Of a DNA stretch of 41,657 nucleotides, positions 18,928 to 29,778 are shown one piece after another. The notes beneath the pieces were generated by a model. That model saw only the letters and a program-made list of their open reading frames with translations, ran no database searches and was not told the origin of the DNA. The stretch is from contig ADNK01000771.1 in assembly GCA_000320545.1 (NCBI GenBank), positions 1 to 41,657 on the forward strand, written 5' to 3'. How positions within the stretch are numbered: the stretch's first letter is position 1; every line of letters begins with the position of its first letter. The position numbers were made by a program, and so were the translations under genes. Source of the DNA: Bigelowiella natans CCMP2755 (lineage: Eukaryota > Cercozoa > Chlorarachniophyceae).

Positions 18928-20404
18928 ATGCGCTTACTGCCATTGGCTTTCGTTCTCCTCGCCCATGCTGCAGCGGGGTCCCTCGTGCAATCAAGGCTTG
19001 CCAGGGCCAACATGAAACAGGTCCGATTTTTAACTTAGTCTTGGAGTGGATTGTTGTTGCAATGCAGGCAGATTCGCACTTTGAGTCTCAGTTCGTCACC
19101 GAGTACCCACCATTTCCTCTCCTGATAATCTATCGACGAGGCCAACATTTTGATGTGCAAGCATGTCTCATTCGAAAAATATATCTATCAACGAATCCAG
19201 AATCGAAATATTGGTTCCTACGTACATGTATACTGCATTTACGCCATTATTTGTTTCGAATAAATTGAAGCTCGCGTTGGTGTTAACGAATGTGTGTGAA
19301 AGGGTAGCAAACATTATCACAACAAAGACCGGCAAATAAAATTAGCAACTAAAAAAAAATAAAGGTAAAATCTGCAAAGTTGAGATCTTTCCGAAGGGCA
19401 GCTCGGTGGCGTCCTCGCCGGCATTGTATCGGCGCAGAGAAGGATTCTACAATCAAGGAAGTTTCAAGGTGTGTCACTCACTCCCTAACATCATATATCC
19501 GATTAATCAGCGTTATTGTTTTTTGGCAGTCGAAGATCGTTCATGAGTATTGCTGGGGCTTCAGTGCCGCTACTTATGATACGCCAACAAGCCGATGCAT
19601 ACGACGGGAGTACGTCGTTATTACCACCTTTTAAATATTTTATTCTAAGTTTCGTTCTATTAGGCACGCCCACAGTGCCAGTTGAAGTAACGAGATGGGA
19701 GGATGTAAGCTGTCCTGGTAAGGAAGTATTTCTTGTTTGATGGTTCTCTGAAACATCATCACTTTCATTGTTTAATATTCATTTTGAACAATAATAATGA
19801 TGTTCACATCTAAAATATTAACATACTGTATCAGCTGGATCACCCTCGAAGATGCGATGCATTCGTGTCTACGCTAAAGTAAACAATAAGTTTAAAAAGC
19901 TTGCGCCGGCTTCGGAGCTCTATGGGTAGGAAATCTAGTCGATTCCGCAATGATTATGTTGTTGAAATGTGTATACACGGAATATGATCTACAGGTATGT
20001 CGAGTACGACGACGGCAATCCTGCTTTATGGAACGATGATGTGAAACGTATCGCCAACATACAAAACATAAAACCAGGAGAGCAAGAGGTATTTTTTCAT
20101 GCCAGGAGTACTCAGCTCCACAAGGCTGTAAAACTTGGGATTGTCTTCACGACCTTTATATGCAGGTATCCTTCGACCTGCAACTTCGGAAATTAGCAGG
20201 CTTGACTGGAAAAGAAGATCTACTTTTCAAAAAACTCACCGCAAGGTAACATTAGACAAAATTTGTGAGCACGATGGCGACCATTTAATAGAGTTTACAT
20301 GTGATTATCATTACAGGATGTACTTCAGCAATATGTACTCAGCTAAACCGCTAGGAGTTGTGGATTGTGATGAAGTAGACTCTGCTGAGTGTGAGGAACC
20401 GTGA
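18928..20404 (+). CDS. Thylakoid lumen protein with signal peptide, transit region and twin-arginine signal; function unknown
   Basis: Eight exons join in phase to 222 aa: 18928-19020, 19380-19468, 19530-19609, 19664-19717, 19835-19925, 19995-20088, 20166-20245, 20317-20404. Exon 1 encodes an ER signal peptide (MRLLPLAFVLLAHAAAG). Exon 2 is basic (FRRAARWRPRRH), as expected of a transit region. Exon 3 carries SRRSFMSIAGASVPLLMI ending ADA, a classic twin-arginine thylakoid signal with hydrophobic core and cleavage site. The mature part (from about residue 85) is roughly 135 aa, with WEDVSCP, FKKLAPASELYGYVEYD and an acidic end (DCDEVDSAECEEP). Four cysteines could form disulfides in the oxidising lumen. 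The domain is not recognised. Routing (ER, plastid, Tat, lumen) follows established targeting rules; the function is open. Confidence 0.82.
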
Positions 20405-22095
20405 TCCACATCGATGATATGTGATGAAAATGCATAGGAGCGGTACACCGGGTGCTCGCGTCACCCAATACTAGAATGGCTGTCAGTCTCCTTGGTGACA
20501 GTAGTAAAGAGATTGACGAACTAACATGGGTCATTGCAATGCCTATCAAGTCTAGATACGATGTAAAGCATCCTTTTGCCCTTATGTTTTGTCTTTCATG
20601 AATTGTTGCTCCACAACAACAACAATATAACAATACACAGTAGAGTCACTTGCATTGCAACATGTCCAGTGCATCAGAAGAAAATGCTAACGCATGCATT
20701 CGCTTTCCTGCAGTTACCAGCACGCTAGCACGTGTTCTGCAATGATTGCATGCAGCATGCATGTTTGCACATTTGAATGCGCATGCATGAATGAATGAAT
20801 GAACGAAGTGATTCCAATGTACCAATGCGGAGCTAAAATGAGAGCCATGCATGCCCATGGATGGGATCACAATGGCTTGTGATGGGATTGTCATGCAATC
20901 TCATCCACGCCCTCCTTTGTGTGCTCCTCAATCAACAAAGTCCACCATGGAAACAATGGAAAGATCGATGATGGTTTGTTTCACATTCGCCGACCATGGC
21001 ACACTCAAACAATGACATCAGACCGATGACCTGCAGGGAAATGAGCCCGCGCTAGCACGCGAGGACAAACAACTGGCGTTGAAAGGATCTTGTTCATGCG
21101 CAGCCGTTTGATGAGGAGGAGGAAGAACAAGAAGTGTCTCGTGAATGAACGAACAAGTGAACAAGTGAACGGATGAAGTGGTTCCGCAACTGGGGATCTG
21201 AAAGGATCATCGGAGTGGTGCTGACACATCCACACCCCAAACAAACAGCTTGCTAGCTTGCCAGAAGGAAAATTACAAAATTGAAAGAAAGAAAGGAACA
21301 AAGAAACTTTGTTGATTGACTGCTGATGCTGTGGAATGCTGCTGCTAGAATGCCAGAATGCATGCATGAGTCGTCGTGCTGCACAGCTAGCGCATATTGG
21401 TCACAGCTTGTAGACGACATGCGATGCATGAGACATGTGAGCTAGCTAGCATGCTAGCATGTACTTGCGTACAACGACAAGCTACATGGATCCATCGATC
21501 GATGCATGCAACGCATGCGCAAAAAATGCAAAAAATGAAAAATGTGCAGGTGCGTCAAGGCACACTAGCTAGCACATAGCAGTCGTGTGTGCGCACATCT
21601 GACATGTCTAGATGTGTCGGAGTGTCAATCAGGAATCACACCAGGCGAAACTAGATCCTTTGTGTGTGTGCATTGTTTTTCATCACTGTTACACGGATAG
21701 CTGGCTAGATAGAACAAGCTCTATTAGAGCTGCTGGACAGGTTTTAACTGGCGGCGCGTCGCTATCGATCCGAAACATGACCAGAATCTTATGCTATCTT
21801 ATGCGTATGCTTCGTTGTATCTATCATACAGGCGACTGTCGTAATGGTATGTATATACGATATATGTACGTTTCTTCCTCAAGATAAACACCGAGTACAT
21901 GTTCACATTTAAGCAAGCTGTACGAGATTAACACATTCTCCCTGACTATTCCTTCTACAATTCGCCGATAACATCCTGCTTCCTTTCTACTTAGAAGCTT
22001 CACCAACCTTTACAGATCTTAAGCACAACATGACAAGACAAGCTGCATCGTTTCTCAACGGATATAGCTACTGTCGAGCACAGAAATGCTAATAC
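20405..22095. other. Long intergenic spacer, TGCATG/CTAGC-rich, no gene seen
   Basis: This 1.7-kb spacer lies between convergent genes. It is full of short palindromic words: ATGCATGC, GCTAGC, ATCGATCGATGCATGC near 21493, and GAATGAATGAATGAACG near 20789. No exon chain could be built on either strand; the longest frames (20343-20633, 20646-20894, 21005-21367 minus) are Cys/His/Ser-rich and unsupported. No TIR pair was found by eye. Confidence 0.6.
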
Positions 22096-23454
22096 TTAAG
22101 CCCACCATGGCTTTTCGCCGGTGCGGAAGTCCGTCTCGGTCCAAGGGGAGAGAAGAATCTTTCCGTTATCGTCCTCTACGTGTGCGAGTTGAAGAGGACG
22201 AGGAGCAGGTCCACGGACTACGTGTCCATCAGGAGCGTACTGGGATCCATGGCAAGGGCATTTGAACTTGTTAGATGCTGCATCCCATGGCACAACGCAT
22301 CCAAGGTGGGTGCAAATAGCGTTTAGACCGTAAGAGTTGAGGGTGCTTCCGTCATCATTAACGATGAGGTAGGTTGGGTCACCCTTGATTCCCTGTACTA
22401 GGTCGCGAGCATTCTTCTTGTGTGACTGTGGTGAGCAAATTTTACATGAAAATGTCAATTCCCTGTTTTGATACTGTCCAACTTATAAATTTGTGTTTTG
22501 CTTTGCTTGAAATCAACACGTATGGCATGTAATTACAGAGTATTCTTTCAATGTGCACATTCATTCCTCTGATTATTCAGATGGTTGACTTCTTACCTTA
22601 AACCACGACTCAGCGGAAACAGGGTTTCCAAGAGCGTCAAGAGCTCCAACAGCTCCACCACCTCCACCGGTTTGTGGAGGGTAGAAATAGTATAGATAGC
22701 ACCCACCAGCGGATGCAACAACAGGAGCAACGGCAGCTGCAACAACCAAAAAAAAATGAGATGACTGATAAAAGCAGCAGGGCAGTGCAGTCTGGATGCC
22801 AAAACCAACTTCTCCCTGTTTCTCTCTCTCACACACACACACACTCACAACCGCACGTACATCCAGCGTGCATTAGTTGCCCTCCTAGATATCATCACGA
22901 AACATACGCGTTAACCGAAAAGAAGCTTACCAAGAACGAGGTTGTTCATAAGTTTCCTCTTGCCCATATCAGGAACCATATCAGGCTGAGAGAAAACATT
23001 CATCATTTAAATCTTCGGTAGAAAAATGCACGTGTCAGGACACACCCATGACAGCATAACTATAACCCCTCATCTTTCCATCATAATTTATCTAAAAATG
23101 ATTCGACTACGTTGGAAAGGAAAGCTTGAGCAACAGCCTTCCTTGAGCTAGATGGAAGCTGATTTCGCGAAACCCTGCTTACAGCGTTTTGAAACGATGT
23201 ACGAGGAGCAGCGATCTGAGAATTCAAATCGTACTTAGGCAAATTTTTAAGGTAGAGCTGCATTTATTTTATGTTATATAATGGCCACGTGAACAGCTGC
23301 GCCGATGCATAAAATAAAACACCACCTTTCCCCTGACAGCAGAGAGCTGGAGGGATCCTTCCTGTGTTCTGTTGACAGCAACGGAGTACAGAAGGACGCC
23401 TACAAGAAGGGCATTGACCGCAATAGAGAGGAGAAGGGAGCGTGACTGCGCCAT
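22096..23454 (-). CDS. petC: Cytochrome b6f complex Rieske iron-sulfur subunit, plastid targeted
   Basis: PetC carries the 2Fe-2S cluster that takes electrons from plastoquinol to cytochrome f in the thylakoid. Five exons join in phase to 228 aa: 23326-23454, 23183-23215, 22931-22985, 22597-22736, 22096-22425. The start [19 protein letters not shown] is an ER-type signal peptide, expected for a complex secondary plastid. A short transit region ([20 protein letters not shown]) leads into the single thylakoid membrane helix ([15 protein letters not shown]), then a Gly-rich hinge (QTGGGGGA). The soluble domain has both cluster-binding boxes, CTHLGC and CPCHGS, with the expected spacing. Length and order match the family. 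One exon is only 33 bases. Confidence 0.95.
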
Positions 23455-23756
23455 CGTTCTGCAATGTATAAATTGTGGGTATCGCTTTCCTGGCGCGTCT
23501 ACGTCTACGATCGGTCGAGATTCGGGATTGCGTAGTGACAAAACGCCGTAGGAAAAATCCAGAATTAGATACATTTACTAGTCGCAGTAATAAATTCAAA
23601 TATACCTGAGGGGTTTGGGTGGTTTGAAACGGACCTCTGGAGTCGTAGACCATTCAGAGCCGGTTCTTTTCCAAATAAATTAAACTTTAATACATCGGTC
23701 CCTAAGGATCTAGGGGATTTATGTTTTGAATTATCTTATTTATTTATGACGCATTC
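23455..23756. promoter_or_regulatory. Divergent spacer between petC and the small 23757 gene
   Basis: These 302 bp lie between divergent starts. AT-rich stretches occur toward the plus-strand gene (TTATCTTATTTATTTATG near 23731-23748). An open minus-strand frame (23264-23653) runs through the petC first exon in another frame and is ignored. Confidence 0.4.
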
Positions 23757-24200
23757 ATGATATGTAGCGAATCACCAGATTTTATCAGGCCCGAGTTTTT
23801 TGATCCTACAATTGGACAGGCGGCCAAACTTGTGGCTGAATTTCGTCGATTGAAAAGTCACCAAGAAGTCAAAATAATGGAGTAATTACCCTTCAAAAGT
23901 ACACCGAAATTGAAACTACCGGATATTAGGGGGCAATTACAAAAAATCCTCCAATTTAATGATAAAATGAAAACGGCAATAGCGGTATTACATATTGACA
24001 AAGAATTCTGACTAAAATTTAGCATGATAATAGAGTCATTGTCGTTTTTCAATCCAAAAATGGATCGTGCTCTTGTGGATCCTTGTCGTGTATTTTTTCG
24101 ACAAATATTTTCCTCATCTCCAGAGAGACTCGAAGCCACAGCTACATCTTCGTATCCTAAGGATTCTTGCGTCGTCCCACGTATTGATTCCGCGCTGTGA
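23757..24200 (+). CDS. Small unrecognised protein, helical; may extend to 24385
   Basis: Exon 23757-23881 (MICSESPDFIRPEFFDP...VAEFRRLKSHQEVKIM) joins exon 24023-24200 across a 141-bp intron in phase (MIIESLSFFNPKMDRALVD...SSSPERLEATATSS). The protein is about 100 aa if it stops at TGA 24198-24200. Alternatively a GTGAGA donor at 24197 splices to 24256 and adds a 43-residue end (ILYFMRRNISKEHQAR...) to 24385, which leaves only 31 bp before the mevalonate kinase start. No family is recognised. A 149-codon minus-strand frame covers the same bases, but it lacks splice support and matches less natural protein sequence. Confidence 0.5.
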
Positions 24201-24416
24201 GATCGAGTTGGGTTTATACAGTAAGCGGAGATATTACCATGTCGCAGTGCATTAGTATCTTGTATTTTATGCGAAGAAACATATCCAAGGAGCATCAAGC
24301 ACGTCACTCCATCCCCTTACCTCTGGTTGTGATTCTGCTTCTGACGTATCGTAGCCCCGACGCGTACCGCACAAGTTGCATTTAACAAGTTGTGTGTTGT
24401 ATAAAATAGTCAAAAA

Positions 24417-26178
24417 ATGGGAGAAGAAAAAAAGTCATCGAAGAATATCGGATTCGGAAAGCTCATCCTATTTGGAGAGCACTTCGTTGTTTACAAGGTG
24501 CGCAAATCAGAGGTATACCTCTGCATACTCGCTAACACATTCGTCACTACAGGTGCCTGCTCTGGTTGCAGCCGTCAAGGCAGCCACTGAATGCAAAGTG
24601 GAGGTGAGGAATGTTAGTTGCAGCTTCAAGTGTCGGTGTACTAATAGATTTTACATTTTTTATATTTCTGTTTCCAGCTATCTTCTAAGACAACCGAATC
24701 TGAAGATGGGGCCTGGTCAAGTGGGCTACTGGTAATCCATTTACGATAATATTAATTTTATTCGGATGATATCTTCCACGCCAGCTGCTGTATCTCCATC
24801 GAGGAGGATAAAAGAAGGGGTGTGTGTGTGTGTGCTAGGTGGCGTGGCTACGATATTACCTCAAGTATTTTCTTCATATTCTAGATTGAGGACAATCGCC
24901 CAGCAGTCCCCGGATACAAGCGCAAGAAACGTGATGAAATGATTGAGGTTCTTGTCTCCGATAACAACCTTGTTGGTGTCAAACTTCTATCTCTTTGGAA
25001 TGAGAAAAAAGGAAACCTTTCGGCATATCTAATTTATTCTCTCTCCCTCGCTCTCTCTCTCTCAGGCAACCAAACTGGTTCTTAAGCACTTCAAGGTTGA
25101 CCACGAGAAGCGAGGAGTGAAGGTGTGCTTCCCTGCCGTACCTCTAATTAAATACTTATCGCTTTGCAAAGCGCTTGAGAAACCCAAATCCAAGAATAAA
25201 TCATTTCCAAATTGACATGGAATCATCACGTGAACCAGATCACCTTGGGCGGAGATTTGTGCGCGGTATCTGGAATTGGAGCGTCTGCGAGCAATGCTGT
25301 GTCGTTGTCTCGTGCCCTGGCTGATGCGCTTGGTTGCACCACACACACAAACACACGCACAAACATACACACACATAACCTGGCATACATATGTACTATG
25401 TGTGCTTGAGGAAACAATTCTATTAAAGACTTTCGTGCATTTGATACCAAGTTCATGCGATGTTCCTATTTTCATATTCCATTCAATATTTTGGCGATGA
25501 CAGGCATGGAGCTGACAGAGGAAGAAATCAATCGTGCAGGCTATGAGGGCGAGAAGGTATTAGTAATAGTAGTACATCTTCTAGTTCTACTGGGATGGGA
25601 ACGTGACAACTTCATGTGACATGTAGCAGCATGATTGCTAAAGTGTGTTTCGTCTACTCGTTTTTGTTTGCTGAGTAGGGCTACCACGGCACTCCTTCCG
25701 GCATCGACAACACCGCTGCCACATATGGAGGGGTTCTTAGCTTCTGTCGCACGGTCCGTTACCCTGATACGTGTAAGAAATAGGGGGAGGGAGTCAGTGT
25801 CAAAGGCATAGTCTGGCCACTCAATTCTCTAACTATTAAAAGAAGAATGTTTTTTCTCATCCATTCTGTAATCATCGTCTCCTGAGCGTGGTACCGACCC
25901 TTCCTGCTTCTCGTAAATGCTACCATTGTCATACTTTCCACCTGACGAAGTCTTTTTTGTTCTCTTTATTCAATATTTGCAATGTGCTTCCATTCGGCCG
26001 TAAATCAGGACGGAGATCCTAAATTCGAAATCAAAAAGTCAGTAATAATACACATGCGGAATATTCATGATTTATATGCATGTTTGTCATCGTCGTACGT
26101 GCCAGCTGGTTGCTTTGACTTATGTTTCTTCCGGTTCGCTGTATTTTTCTCTATTTCTTCGGTGCTTTGTTGCATATA

Positions 26179-26215
<37 letters not shown>

Positions 26216-27734
26216 CCTTGTTTTGTAAGCTGGTCTGTGCTACTTGCGTCAAGATATTACTTGTCTCCCAAAGAAGTGACACGAAGAAAATATCATCAGG
26301 TTGCCTTCTCCTTGCCGCATCGTGTACGCTTCAACCGGCATCACCTCATCAACTACGAAAGTTGTGGGCGACGTAAGGAAAAAGAAAGAGGCTGACCCTG
26401 AATGGTGTGTACCGAGAAGGAGGAGGAGGAGGAGGAGGAGGGGAACTCTTTACTTGCCATAACGTTTCAGCGACGATAGCATCGAGATGTCCACCAAATT
26501 ATTTATTACTAGCGTTCCTTCTGTCGAGTAGTATCGCCGCTCTCCTCCTCCTCCTTCTCCTCCTGATACACTTCGCATTGCGTTTTATCTGTCCGTCTAT
26601 GTATCATCCATCTATCTGTATCTACAGGTTTGACAAGCTGTTGGTACAGTACAAAAAGGTGTACGAGGAGGCTGACAAGGCTCTGGAGCAAGGTGGGTGG
26701 TCATGCAAGCCGAGTAGTGTTCAACGTGCTGTATGAAATAGGACTAGAAGTAGTAGTTGAACTACTAGTAGAGTAATTCCCATAGCCAAAGGAAGATGAG
26801 GTGGTGACGTTATGTTTTTCATTATTTCGAGGTGAGGAGTAACAATAGCTTAACCTCATCATCTTCGTCCCCCTATTATCCCTTCTCCTCCCACACGAAG
26901 TTACTCATCGCCAACCCCCCCCCTTTTCTAGGCGACTGGAAGAAGGTTGGAGAGCTCGCAGATGAAAACCACAAGCTTCTGCAGCAGCTTACGGTTGGTG
27001 TTTGTGGTGAAAATAGTAGAAATGTTTGTGGAAGGAGTAGTGGTGGGGTAGTAATAGTAAGAATGGTAGAAGAGATAGCGATAAAAAAGAGTTGAAGTGT
27101 GTTGGGGATGATATTAGGTGAGCTGCAAGGAACTTGACGACCTCGTCGATGCCGCCAAAAAGGTCAGAAGATGAGACGTGCGAAGAAGATGACCCTGTAA
27201 TAGTTATATCGAAAGAACCTCCCACACTTACCTGTCACCATATCTTTCCACCTTATCATATTGACCGATATTTTGATCGCACCCTTCCACGTCATCCATT
27301 TTTTATTGTTGTATCTCGCCATCATCACAACCGTCGTTTTCTTCTTCCTTGGTGTCGTCACCATCGTATGTCAGTGTGTTGTCAAAGTTATTTAAAATCT
27401 TCCACTAAAATGATAGGCTGGCGCCACCGGGGCAAAAATGGCCGGGACAGGGCGTGGAGGGCTCATGTAGGATTGATAGTTGTAGTATTTTCAGTGTTTG
27501 CAGTTGTCATCGTTGTTAGGTTGGTGCGGTCATCTTGCGGTTTACTGCTGGGAACTTTTTCATCATTTCTTAAATAACATCAGTAGCAGCAGGAGAACCA
27601 TCACCATCTTGATTTATACCTTCCTGACCTTACGCCTTTACTGTTCTTGTGCGTTTTTACAGGTGGGCGATTTGCCTCGATGAGAAGTCTCAGAACGAGG
27701 TTGCAAAAGAACTTGTCGCAAAACCTTCCAGCTC

Positions 27735-27773
<39 letters not shown>

Positions 27774-27904
27774 CGCTCGCTCTTCTCAATCTGTTTGACA
27801 TGGATCTAGGCGTTTTTCTTTTCTTGACTAGTCATTCATCTTCATAGGTTTTTGACGCGCTCTCTAAGATTGCTCCGCAAGCTTGGAAAACCGAGTTCGC
27901 GTGA
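24417..27904 (+). CDS. MVK: Mevalonate kinase (GHMP kinase family)
   Basis: This enzyme phosphorylates mevalonate with ATP in the cytosolic mevalonate route to isoprenoids. Sixteen exons join to about 330 aa: 24417-24497, 24553-24603, 24678-24731, 24885-24947, 25066-25122, 25239-25332, 25504-25556, 25679-25753, 26009-26037, 26300-26404, 26628-26692, 26932-26993, 27118-27162, 27417-27466, 27663-27714, 27848-27904. GHMP landmarks: motif 1 GKLILFGEHFVVYKVPAL; motif 2 (ATP loop) AVSGIGASASNAVSLSRAL; the catalytic region YHGTPSGIDNTAATYGG with Asp; TGITSSTTKVVGDVRKKKE; and motif 3 KMAGTGRGGLMW. Length fits the protist/bacterial type rather than the longer animal form. The donor of the fifteenth exon is weak (GTCGCA); a donor at 27699 would shorten the protein by five residues. 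Introns carry CT- and CA-rich repeats. Confidence 0.93.
26184..26213. repeat. (TA)n microsatellite in an MVK intron
   Basis: About 30 bases of TA lie between the exons at 26009-26037 and 26300-26404 of the mevalonate kinase gene. Confidence 0.9.
27739..27770. repeat. (CT)n microsatellite in the last MVK intron
   Basis: A run of about 32 bases of TC, followed by GCTCGCTCGCTC, lies upstream of the final exon at 27848-27904. Confidence 0.9.
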
Positions 27905-28789
27905 GGCAGCAATGTTGTAAAAGTCTAGTTTGGGTGAGGAAAAAATTAGAGGGAGAATCCAGGCAGTACAATTTAGGATGACGACAAGACTTCAAGGCCG
28001 TTGCTCTTCACAGTACTAACATCATCATGCTAAAAACCGTGGCCAAAAGTGGATTGCGTATGCTCATCTGCTCAGCATTGGATTGAATTAGGCCTGCACA
28101 GTGTGCATGTCATTTCGCTGTTTAACCGAAATACTTGCACTCACTAGCTCACAGCATTTGTGTTCAGTCCATTTTTTGATTGTCAAATCGCTGCACATGT
28201 AAATGAATCTTGGCGCTCGTGCGTAACATCATTTGCTCGCGTGTGCTCTCGAGGCGGGGACACGTTGGCTGTCAATCATTGGGCAGTACGTGGTACCAAA
28301 TGTGCATGCGAGGCTCTCTAGAGCTGTCGTCAAAGTACTAATACTCTGCACGCACTAGCTGTCGCCTGACAGAATCAACGCTGTTGATAGTGATACATTT
28401 CATGTGTCGCAGTACACTCACAACGTGCGTGCAAGTTAGAAGCTAGCCGCATGAGGCTCGATCCCCAATGCAAGTAATTCATGCGTGTGTGTGTAATGCT
28501 GTAGTAGTAAGACAAACATGCATTATGAACACATGCTGATGAAACTATGTTAAGTGCAATCTTGCTTCTGCATGCCAATATGTTGGCGTTCCAACTCCGT
28601 GGCCCGGACGTGCATTAGCAGCATGATTCGAAGGCAAAGTTGCATGATCCCGATGGCCTTTTGCTATTGTTCGGTGCTATGCATGTTGCAATATTTGAAT
28701 ACAGAAAGTATGGCGCGAAGAAATCAGACACCTGCAAAGGATTACTACATTCAAAGCTACTAAAACCATGTTTGACACTTGCTCCTCAA
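27905..28789. other. Convergent spacer, TGCATG-rich, no gene seen
   Basis: The spacer runs from the MVK stop to the stop of the minus-strand membrane-protein gene. It contains words shared with other spacers (AATCATTGGGCAGTACG region, TGCATGCGAGG, CTAGCTGTCG). The plus frame 28640-28891 overlaps a real minus-strand exon and is not called. Confidence 0.6.
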
Positions 28790-29236
28790 CTACTTAGTTG
28801 GAACGCTGGCCTTGATTTCCCCATGAACTTCATTAAGCTCTTTCGCACCGGCAACATGAAGACTTTCCTTTGCACGGTTGCCTGCAAGTAGTAAATTGGA
28901 GTGAGAACAAATGAGCACTAAACTCGTAGAAATGCCTCTCTTGCAACTGAAGCCCAGTTAAGGAAAGGAAGAGAATGTGAGTGGGGAGTAGGAAGGTCTC
29001 TCTAATTACATTCGCCAATGACGACGACGATTGTGAGGAAGGTTACAAACGCCACGAAGACAATTGCGTATACAATAAGTGTTTCCGTCTGACCCACAGC
29101 CTGTGCAGCGAAAAGAGCTGCCCAGGATAGAGCAAGGAGAATATAGGCGACGATAAACACTGCAGTTACTGCACCTAACGGTCATTGCTCATATCAGCTT
29201 ACTCGTCGTAAAAATACGTATGAGTACACAAGCAGG

Positions 29237-29291
<55 letters not shown>

Positions 29292-29778
29292 TACAATGAG
29301 TGAACAGCTGAAAACAGTTGCTAGCATCGTTAAAATACACCCCATTGTTTGCACGATAGCCCTTGATAGCTCAGAACGCCAGTAACCTTATCCCTGTAGC
29401 AGCACATTGGCTCGCTCTATTGCATGTTAAACATGAATCATTTAAGAAGGGAGTGGTGAGTAGAGAAGTGATATGACTGAGCTTCGTGAAGTATAGTTTC
29501 TAAACAAATGCAAAATAATTCCTGCCAAAATAATAACACTTGTTGGGGACAGAAAGGAAGAAATACTACTTCGAGGGGATCCTCCCCAGCACGGCGGGTG
29601 GTGGACATCATGTCGGCTAATCCCTTCTTCGGTTCCTTAAAGATGCATACATTATATGAGTTGATAGCAGGCGAGATACGAAGCACGAATGAATTAGAAG
29701 CACCTTCTTCTCCCCTATCTCTTCCTTCTCTTGCATCTGGAACTTTTTCTCTTCTAATGGCTCGATTTTTACTTCCAT
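28790..29778 (-). CDS. Small two-helix membrane protein, unrecognised
   Basis: Five exons chain in phase to 147 aa: 29704-29778, 29570-29635, 29341-29386, 29010-29174, 28790-28881. The N-terminus is charged (MEVKIEPLEEKKFQMQEKEE) and followed by a basic, polar stretch (EPKKGLADMMSTTRRAGE). Two hydrophobic helices come next (AVTAVFIVAYILLALSWAAL and IVYAIVFVAFVTFLTIVVVI) separated by a short polar loop (AQAVGQTE). The C-terminus is soluble and amphipathic (CNRAKESLHVAGAKELNE). Both ends should lie on the same side of the membrane. No targeting peptide is evident and no family is recognised. The (GA)n tract at 29238-29285 is intronic. Confidence 0.75.
29238..29285. repeat. (GA)n microsatellite
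   Basis: About 48 bases of nearly pure GA lie in the intron between the exons 29010-29174 and 29341-29386. They read as CT on the transcript. Confidence 0.9.

Noticed and set aside
23858-24307. 149-codon minus-strand frame, and a possible MQLVRYAS start divergent from MVK
   Set aside because: The plus strand over the same bases gives a phased two- or three-exon chain with more natural protein sequence. The minus frame could not be joined to its proposed first exon in phase.
28640-28891. Plus-strand 83-codon frame ending MKTFLCTVACK
   Set aside because: It overlaps the final exon (28790-28881) of the minus-strand membrane protein, which joins in phase to the two-helix exon.
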